A DNA stretch of 64,000 bases, taken from contig NZ_JAMXMY010000025.1 of the NCBI RefSeq assembly GCF_024055795.1, forward strand, positions 62,001-126,000. Direction: 5' to 3'. This stretch comes from Actinoallomurus purpureus (GTDB lineage Bacteria > Actinomycetota > Actinomycetes > Streptosporangiales > Streptosporangiaceae). Numbering within the stretch: the first letter of the stretch is position 1; each line of letters starts with the position of its first letter. Below, piece after piece: positions 58,486 through 64,000 of the stretch. Position numbers and translations under genes: made by a program. The notes beneath the pieces were generated by a model that had not been told where the DNA came from, did no database searches, and saw only the letters and a list, made by a program, of their open reading frames with translations.

Positions 58486-58850
58486 AGCTCGAACCAGAAG
58501 GTCAGACCGGCGTCGTGGGTGCGGATGCCGCAGGCCGTCGAGAGCTCCTCGATGAGGAACACGCCGCGCCTGCCCTCGCGGAGCTCATAGCCGTCATAGA
58601 CCGTCGGGAGCGTGTCACCGCCCTCGTCGGTGACCTCGAACCGCAGCCCGGCGTGCGTCTCGAGCACGACCAGCGTCACCATCGCGCTGTCGGTGTGCAC
58701 CACGGAGTTGGTGACCGCCTCACTGGTCAGCAGCACGGCGGTCTCCGCCTGCGGATGGCCGGCGAGCGTCTTGGCGACGAACCGCCGGGCCGTCGTGACC
58801 TCCTCCGGCCGCCCGGGGAGAGTGATCGCCCCCAGCACCGACCGATGCAT
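58482..58850 (-). CDS. Anti-sigma-type ATP-binding protein (HATPase, RsbW-like)
   Basis: 122 residues from the ATG at 58850. GHKL fold with LPGRPEEVTTARRFVAKTL, the N-box LLTSEAVTNSVVHTDS, and the G1 box VTDEGGDTLP; ends CGIRTHDAGLTFWFEL. Single-domain proteins like this are numerous in streptomycetes and act as anti-sigma kinases or partners of XRE/DUF397 proteins. No sigma factor or anti-anti-sigma gene is adjacent, so its partner is unknown. Confidence 0.85.
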   Translation of the reverse strand: MHRSVLGAITLPGRPEEVTTARRFVAKTLAGHPQAETAVLLTSEAVTNSVVHTDSAMVTLVVLETHAGLRFEVTDEGGDTLPTVYDGYELREGRRGVFLIEELSTACGIRTHDAGLTFWFEL

Positions 58851-59085
58851 CAGCCCGTCACCGGCAGGTGACCGACTGTGGCGAACTTGTCGGTAACTCC
58901 ACCATGGCGAGCTCCCCCTGTAGCAAGATGGGCAGGGTGATCGAGACGAACGCGCATGGATCGAAGCCCTCTCAGCGGCGGCCTTTAGGGGGCCTATACG
59001 AGATAGAGTGTGAGCATACGGCCACGATGCGTAGTCGTGCAACAGGGGGGCTAAAGCCCGTCTCGAAGAGCGGAGCTCCGACGCT

Positions 59086-59901
59086 GTGAGCCACAGCAGA
59101 CTGCGGGAGATCGCCGCCCTCGCCGATCCGATGGAGCGCGCCCGTGCCCTCGGCGCGGTGATGACCGACCAGCAGGCCCTGGTCGAGGAGGCCGCCCGGA
59201 TGCGCCGCCAGGCGATCGCCGAGGCGAGGGAGAGCGGCCACCGCCTGGAGGACATCGCCAACGTGCTCGGCGTGTCACCGGGCCGCGTCTCCCAGATGCG
59301 TAAGGGCTCGGCCGCACGGGCGCCCGAGCCGCTCGAGCCGCTCGCCGAGCGGACGCCCCCGGTCATCGTGCAGCGATCACTGCCCACCGAGCCGACGATG
59401 TACGGCGCCGGGTGCATGTACAAGAGCGTGGCCGAGCGGCAGGGCGTCCACGCCGAGCTGCGGATCCTCGGCGTCGACCTGGAGCCCGCCCGAGAACACG
59501 TCGCGACCTGCCTGCGCGTGCGGCCCGGGGAGGACGTCATCGCCCGCCGCCGGTTGATGCTCGCCGACGACGTGCCGGTGCGGATCGCCGTCTCGTACTT
59601 CCGCGCCGATCTCTTCGCGCACACCGCCATCATGGAGCCCAAGCTGCTCAAGCCGACCCTGCACGAGGCGATCGTCGCCTGCGGGCACGCGTTCGGGCAC
59701 GCCGAGGAGACGCTCGTGGCGCGGCCCGCCGACCCGCCGGAGACAGGCCTGCTCCGCCTCGATCCCGACGACTGGGTCGTCCAGGTGCTCCGGGCGTCCT
59801 ACTCCACCGACGACACGCCGATCCACGTGCTCGAGACCGTCTGCGCCGCCACCCGCCACGTGTTCACCGTGAACCAGGCCGGCGGGTGCGACCAGTTCTG
59901 A
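59086..59901 (+). CDS. UTRA-domain transcriptional regulator with atypical N-terminal HTH
   Basis: 271 residues from a GTG at 59086. The first ~85 residues contain a long helix (DQQALVEEAARMRRQAIAEARESG) and an HTH-like LEDIANVLGVSPGRVSQMRKG, unlike the usual GntR winged helix. Residues ~100-265 form a UTRA-type ligand domain (RILGVDLEPAREHVATCLRVRPGEDVIARRRLMLADDVPVRIAVSYF). It resembles GntR/HutC effector domains that sense small metabolites. Upstream 235 bp hold no other gene. Confidence 0.75.
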   Translation: MSHSRLREIAALADPMERARALGAVMTDQQALVEEAARMRRQAIAEARESGHRLEDIANVLGVSPGRVSQMRKGSAARAPEPLEPLAERTPPVIVQRSLPTEPTMYGAGCMYKSVAERQGVHAELRILGVDLEPAREHVATCLRVRPGEDVIARRRLMLADDVPVRIAVSYFRADLFAHTAIMEPKLLKPTLHEAIVACGHAFGHAEETLVARPADPPETGLLRLDPDDWVVQVLRASYSTDDTPIHVLETVCAATRHVFTVNQAGGCDQF

Positions 59902-59911
59902 TCCCGCCGGC

Positions 59912-60838
59912 TCACAGGTAAACGGTCATCCAGCGCTCGAGCTCGTCGAAGACCTTCGCCCGCACGGGCTCGGCGGACAGCACCAGGTCGTGCAGGCCGG
60001 CCTCGACGCGCACGCAGGTGACGTGCCTGCCGAGGCGCGGCGACAAGCGGGCGATGTCCTCGGCGTTCAGCACGCCGTCGCCGGCCGAGAAGTCGGCCTT
60101 CTTACCGCGGACCGACGTCGCGCTGGCCATCACGAGGATCGGCACGTCGATGCCGAGCCCCGCGTGGACCTGCCGTTGTGCCCTGATGATCGCCGCCAGC
60201 CACCCGGCCCGTACGCCGAAGCCCTCCGCCGGCTTCAAGGTCAGGTCGAAGTCCCACTCCCCGGCGTGGTCACGGTGGATGCTGTGGACGTACGACCGGC
60301 TCACTCCGGCCGGCAGGGCCATGGTCGGGCGGCCCTTCGCCAGGGCGCGGACCACGGGCGCGAGCGTCCGCCGGACCCCGGCGGGAACGTTCAGCTCCAG
60401 GAACGGGCTGTTGAGGAACAGGCCGTCGACCAGTCCCTGACCGCGTACGCGATCGGCCCACAGCGCCGCGACCAGCCCGCCCGTCGAGTGACCGTTCACC
60501 AGCAGCGTGTCGTGGTCCTTCCGGATGAGGCGCACCGCCTCGTCGATCTCGGGGAAGTAGTCGGACATGCTGTGGGCGAAGTTGGGCGTCTGGTGGTCGA
60601 GCAGCGAACGCCCGTACTTGCGCAGGTCCAGGGCGTAGAAGGCGTACCCGCGCTCGACGTAGAAGTCGGCGAGGTGCGTCTGGAAGAAGTAGTCGACGAA
60701 CCCGTGGACATAGAGCACGGCCTTCCGGCTGCCCGGACAGGGACGCCGGACGAGCGTGGCCACCACCTCACCCTCCGCGTCGTCCTCCAGCGTCAGCCGG
60801 ATCGCCTCATAGTCCGCCCCCAGCACATCCTGTTCCAT
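59912..60838 (-). CDS. Serine aminopeptidase/monoacylglycerol lipase-like alpha/beta hydrolase
   Basis: 308 residues. VLYVHGFVDYFFQTHLADFYVERGYAFYALDLRKYGRS is the Hydrolase_4 pattern; the nucleophile elbow is LVNGHSTGGLVAALW (serine near residue 119), and the histidine lies in EAGLHDLVLSAEPVR. No signal peptide. Likely cytoplasmic lysophospholipase or monoglyceride lipase. It converges on the UTRA gene with a 10-bp gap. Confidence 0.85.
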   Translation of the reverse strand: MEQDVLGADYEAIRLTLEDDAEGEVVATLVRRPCPGSRKAVLYVHGFVDYFFQTHLADFYVERGYAFYALDLRKYGRSLLDHQTPNFAHSMSDYFPEIDEAVRLIRKDHDTLLVNGHSTGGLVAALWADRVRGQGLVDGLFLNSPFLELNVPAGVRRTLAPVVRALAKGRPTMALPAGVSRSYVHSIHRDHAGEWDFDLTLKPAEGFGVRAGWLAAIIRAQRQVHAGLGIDVPILVMASATSVRGKKADFSAGDGVLNAEDIARLSPRLGRHVTCVRVEAGLHDLVLSAEPVRAKVFDELERWMTVYL

Positions 60839-60920
60839 GGCCGATCAGCGTAAAGCGCCACCCGGACCCGCGCCACAGCCGAGCACGCGTGAAACGCCAG
60901 GAACCACCGGATGACCCCGC

Positions 60921-60936
60921 GCCCGCACATGCGGGC
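60921..60936 (-). terminator. Hairpin downstream of cobN
   Basis: GCCCGCA-CA-TGCGGGC is a short perfect stem 72 bp beyond the cobN stop, followed on the minus strand by GCGGGGTCATCC. No T-run; weak terminator. Confidence 0.4.
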
Positions 60937-61007
60937 ACGTCCACGAACGAGGTCCGCCTCATCCTCCGGCGGCGCGTCAGCCGGGCATCGGCTGCCATCG
61001 CCATCGC

Positions 61008-64000
61008 CTATTCGCCGGCCTCCAGATCGCCTTCGAGGTCGAGGTACGTCTGGCGGAGGCGGTTCAGGGTGTCGGCGTCCGGCTCGGCCCACAGACCGCG
61101 GTCGGCGGCCTCCAGGAGGCGCTCGGTGATGCCGCGCAGCGCCCAGGGGTTCGACCGCTCCATGAACGCGCGGTTCTCGGCGTCGAAGACGTACTCCTCG
61201 GCCAGCTTCTCGTACATCCAGTCGTCCACCACCCCGGCCGTCGCGTCGTAGCCGAAGAGGTAGTCGACGGTGGCGGCGAGTTCGAAGGCGCCCTTGTACC
61301 CGTGGCGGCGCATCGCCGCGATCCACCGCGGGTTGACGACGCGGGCGCGGAACACCCGGTGGGTCTCCTCCCCCAGCGTGCGCGTCTTCACCTGGTCCGG
61401 CAGTGCGGAGTCGCCGACGTAGGCGGCTGGGCTGGCGCCGGTCAGCGCCCGCACCATGGCGACCATGCCGCCGTGGTACTGGAAGTAGTCGTCGGAGTCC
61501 ATGATGTCGTGCTCACGGGTGTCCTGGTTCTTGGCCGCGACCGAGATACGGCGGAACGACGCCTCCATGTCGGTACGCGCCTCCCGCCCGTCCAGACCGC
61601 GCCCGTACGCGTATCCGCCCCACACGGCGTACACCTCGGCGAGGTCGCGGTCGTCCCGCCAGTTGCGGGCGTCGATCAGCGGCAGCAGGCCCGCGCCGTA
61701 CGCCCCCGGCTTGGACCCGAAGATCCGGCTGGTCGCGCGGCGCCAGTCGCCGTGCCCGGCCATGTCCTCCAGAGCGTGGGCGCGGACGTGGTTGCCGGCC
61801 TCGTCGAGCCGCGCGACCGCGCCGATCGCGTCGTCCATGAGCGCGATCACGTGCGGGAACGCGTCGCGGAAGAAACCGGAGATCCGCAGGGTGACGTCCA
61901 CGCGCGGCCGGCCGAGCTCGTCCCTCGGGATGATCTCGAAGCCCGTGACGCGGCGCGACGCCTCGTCCCAGACCGGGCGGACGCCGATCAGCGCGAGCAC
62001 CTCGGCGATGTCGTCGCCCTGGGTGCGCATCGCGGAGGTCCCCCAGACCGTGAGGCCGACACTGCGCGGATACTCGCCGGTGTCGTCCAGGTGCCGCTGG
62101 ACCAGCGACTCGGCGAGGGACACCCCCACGTCCCACGAGGTACGGGACGGGATCGCCTTCGGGTCGACGGAGTAGAAGTTACGGCCGGTCGGCAGCACGT
62201 TGACCAGCCCGCGGGTGGGCGACCCGGACGGACCCGCGGGGATGTACCCGCCGTCCAGCGCGTGCAGGACCGCGTCGATCTCCCCGGACGTGGCGTCCAG
62301 CCGCGGCACGACCTCCCGCGCGCCGAACTCCAGCAGGGCCACGACGTCCGGCGCCTCTCGGCCCAGCACCTCGGTGCAGACGGCCGCCGCACGGGAGGCG
62401 TCCCAGCCGAGCGTCTCCATGCCGACGACCAGCCGGCGCGCCACCGCCTCGAGGAGGTCGATCACGTCCGAGGCGGTCCGGGCGGGGCCGTCCGCGAGTT
62501 CGGTGAGGGCCGTGACCCCCGCGGCCTGCGCCGGGGACTCCACCCGAGCGCCCGGGACGGCGAGCAGTTCGCGCTCGTCCAGCCCGTGGGCGTGAGCGAT
62601 CGCGGCACGCAGACCGGGCAGCGCGCCGGCCCGCCCGGCCCACACCTGCGCGGCGCGGAGCACGGCGAGCACCAGGTTGACCCGTTGTTCCGCCTGGGGA
62701 GCCTCGCCCAGGATGTGCAGGCCGTCGCGGATCTGAACGTCCTTGACCTCGCAGAGGTACCCGTCGATGTGCAGGACGAAGTCGTCGAAGTCCGCCTCGC
62801 CCGGCTCATCGCTGACGTGCAGGTCGTGGTGGAGCTGCGCGGCCTGCACGAGCGTCCAGATCTGGGCGCGTACGGTGGACAGCTTCGCCGGGTCCAGCGC
62901 CTGCACGGTGGCGTACTCGTCGAGGAGCTGTTCGAGCTTGGCCAGGTCGCCGTACGTCTCCGCCCGTGCCATCGGCGGCACCAGATGGTCGACGATCACG
63001 GCGTGGGCGCGCCGCTTCGCCTGGGTGCCCTCACCGGGATCGTTGACGATGAAGGGGTAGACGAGGGGCAGGTCGCCGAGGACGGCGTCCGGCGCGCACT
63101 CGGCCGACAGGCCGAGGCCCTTGCCGGGCAGCCACTCGAGTGTGCCGTGCTTGCCGAGGTGGATCACCGCGTCGGCGCCGAACACCTCGTCCAGCCAGCG
63201 GTACGCCGCCAGGTAGTGGTGCGAAGGCGGCAGGTCGGGGTCGTGGTAGATCGCGACCGGGTTCTCCCCGAACCCGCGTGGCGGCTGGATCATCAGCACG
63301 ACGTTGCCGAAGCGCAGCGAGGCGAGGACCACGTCGTCACCGTCGGTGTAGAGCTCGCCCGGCGGCTCGCCCCAGTGCTCCCGCATGCCCTCGCGCAGCC
63401 GCTCCGGCAGCGCGGTGAACCACCGCTCGTAGTCCTTCAAGGTGACCCGGGCGGGTGCGGCGCTCAGTTGCTCCTCGGTCAGCCACTCGACGTCGTGACC
63501 GCCCGCCGCGATCAGCGAGTGGATCAGCGTGTCCCCGTCGTCGGGGTACTCGCCGACGTCGTAACCGGCCTCGCGCAGCGCTCCGAGCAGGCGGACCGCC
63601 GAGGCCGGCGTGTCCAGGCCGACGGCGTTTCCGACGCGGGAGTGCTTGGTCGGGTACGACGACAGCACGATCGCGAGCCGGCGCTCGGCGACCGGTGTGT
63701 GCCGGAGCCGGGCCTGGCGGACGGCGATCCCGGCGACGCGGGCGGCACGCTCCGGATCGGCGGCGTAGACGGGGATGCCGTCCGGCCCCTCCTCCTTGAA
63801 GGAGAACGGCACCGAGATCAGCCGGCCGTCGAACTCGGGGATCGCGACCTGCATCGCGGCGTCCATCGGGGAGAGCGCGGCGTCCGACGCCTCCCACGTC
63901 GCGCGGGACGTCGTCAGGCACAGCCCCTGGATCACGGGCACGTCCAGCGTGGCGAGCGCCCCGGCGTCCCAGGCGTCCTCGTCACCGCCCGCCGACGCGT
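61008..64000 (-). CDS. cobN: Cobaltochelatase subunit CobN (5' end cut)
   Basis: About 997 residues of a ~1200-residue protein lie in the window; the frame is open to the right edge, so the M at 63941 is not the start. CobN/BchH signatures: HLGKHGTLEWLPGKGLGLSAECAPD, PFIVNDPGEGTQAKRRAHAVIVDHLVPPM, LPTGRNFYSVDPKAIPSRTSW, VWGTSAMRTQGDDIAEVLALIG, DSDDYFQYHGGMVAMVRALTG and a C-terminal YEKLAEEYVFDAENRAFM. It binds hydrogenobyrinic acid a,c-diamide and inserts Co2+ with an ATPase partner, here most likely the ChlI-ChlD fusion at 25316. It stands 33 kb from the main cob operon and its promoter is outside the window. Confidence 0.95.
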   Translation of the reverse strand, partial: ASAGGDEDAWDAGALATLDVPVIQGLCLTTSRATWEASDAALSPMDAAMQVAIPEFDGRLISVPFSFKEEGPDGIPVYAADPERAARVAGIAVRQARLRHTPVAERRLAIVLSSYPTKHSRVGNAVGLDTPASAVRLLGALREAGYDVGEYPDDGDTLIHSLIAAGGHDVEWLTEEQLSAAPARVTLKDYERWFTALPERLREGMREHWGEPPGELYTDGDDVVLASLRFGNVVLMIQPPRGFGENPVAIYHDPDLPPSHHYLAAYRWLDEVFGADAVIHLGKHGTLEWLPGKGLGLSAECAPDAVLGDLPLVYPFIVNDPGEGTQAKRRAHAVIVDHLVPPMARAETYGDLAKLEQLLDEYATVQALDPAKLSTVRAQIWTLVQAAQLHHDLHVSDEPGEADFDDFVLHIDGYLCEVKDVQIRDGLHILGEAPQAEQRVNLVLAVLRAAQVWAGRAGALPGLRAAIAHAHGLDERELLAVPGARVESPAQAAGVTALTELADGPARTASDVIDLLEAVARRLVVGMETLGWDASRAAAVCTEVLGREAPDVVALLEFGAREVVPRLDATSGEIDAVLHALDGGYIPAGPSGSPTRGLVNVLPTGRNFYSVDPKAIPSRTSWDVGVSLAESLVQRHLDDTGEYPRSVGLTVWGTSAMRTQGDDIAEVLALIGVRPVWDEASRRVTGFEIIPRDELGRPRVDVTLRISGFFRDAFPHVIALMDDAIGAVARLDEAGNHVRAHALEDMAGHGDWRRATSRIFGSKPGAYGAGLLPLIDARNWRDDRDLAEVYAVWGGYAYGRGLDGREARTDMEASFRRISVAAKNQDTREHDIMDSDDYFQYHGGMVAMVRALTGASPAAYVGDSALPDQVKTRTLGEETHRVFRARVVNPRWIAAMRRHGYKGAFELAATVDYLFGYDATAGVVDDWMYEKLAEEYVFDAENRAFMERSNPWALRGITERLLEAADRGLWAEPDADTLNRLRQTYLDLEGDLEAGE

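Overview
The window is 64 kb of very GC-rich DNA with dense, overlapping genes, GTG/TTG starts, XRE/DUF397-type regulators, an F420-dependent oxidoreductase, dynamin-like GTPase genes and a PknB-type kinase. This points to a spore-forming, filamentous actinomycete, possibly Streptosporangiales/Thermomonosporaceae. The phylum is secure and the family is a guess. No rRNA or tRNA gene, CRISPR array or intact insertion sequence was seen.

Layout. 0-5.7 kb: ettA (3' end cut by the window edge), a membrane diguanylate cyclase, an AraC-type regulator and a divergent zinc-free oxidoreductase. 5.7-7.2 kb: a small accessory patch with one DUF3307-like membrane protein, bracketed by a stray copy of the ssb 3' end and by ssb itself. 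7.2-27.7 kb, minus strand: a cobalamin riboswitch, then an almost unbroken run of corrin-ring genes (chlID-type chelatase, cobO, cobB, a GNAT acetyltransferase, cobI, cobM, cbiD, cobL, cbiG-cobJ fusion, ferredoxin, small membrane protein, cbiC, cbiX, cobC, cobT, cobA). Many of these overlap by 4 bp. The run continues through a GTGA overlap into two dynamin-like GTPases and ssb. The large cobaltochelatase subunit cobN lies apart at 61-64 kb and runs off the right edge.

27.8-32.2 kb: an LLM/F420 oxidoreductase behind a perfect KstR-type palindrome, a DUF6504 gene behind a LexA-type SOS box, an XRE/DUF5753 regulator with two small partner genes, and an esterase. 32.2-40.6 kb: a self-contained mannoside utilisation operon (LacI repressor, ABC importer, GH-A glycosidase, ROK kinase, manA) with two matching operator palindromes. 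40.8-45.4 kb: two NUDIX hydrolases, an alpha/beta hydrolase, a LysR regulator and an MHS-family transporter, with dispersed hairpin repeats between them.

45.7-49.1 kb is the most interesting accessory module. It holds an XRE/TPR-like regulator, two small proteins (the first with a TTA codon), a 42-residue Lys/Gly/Asp-rich peptide and a PIMT-type O-methyltransferase carrying the C-terminal extension typical of RiPP-associated PIMTs. This arrangement matches a minimal imiditide (aspartimide RiPP) cluster. It is followed by repeat copies and by a truncated second copy of the MHS transporter 3' end.

49.5-61 kb: a 14-TM drug exporter with a divergent TetR, a HelD-like helicase, quinone oxidoreductase, Ser/Thr kinase, alpha/beta hydrolase with divergent TetR and twin operators, an anti-sigma-type ATPase, a UTRA-domain regulator and a lipase-like hydrolase. 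A 63-bp near-perfect palindrome carries the stop codons of two convergent genes.
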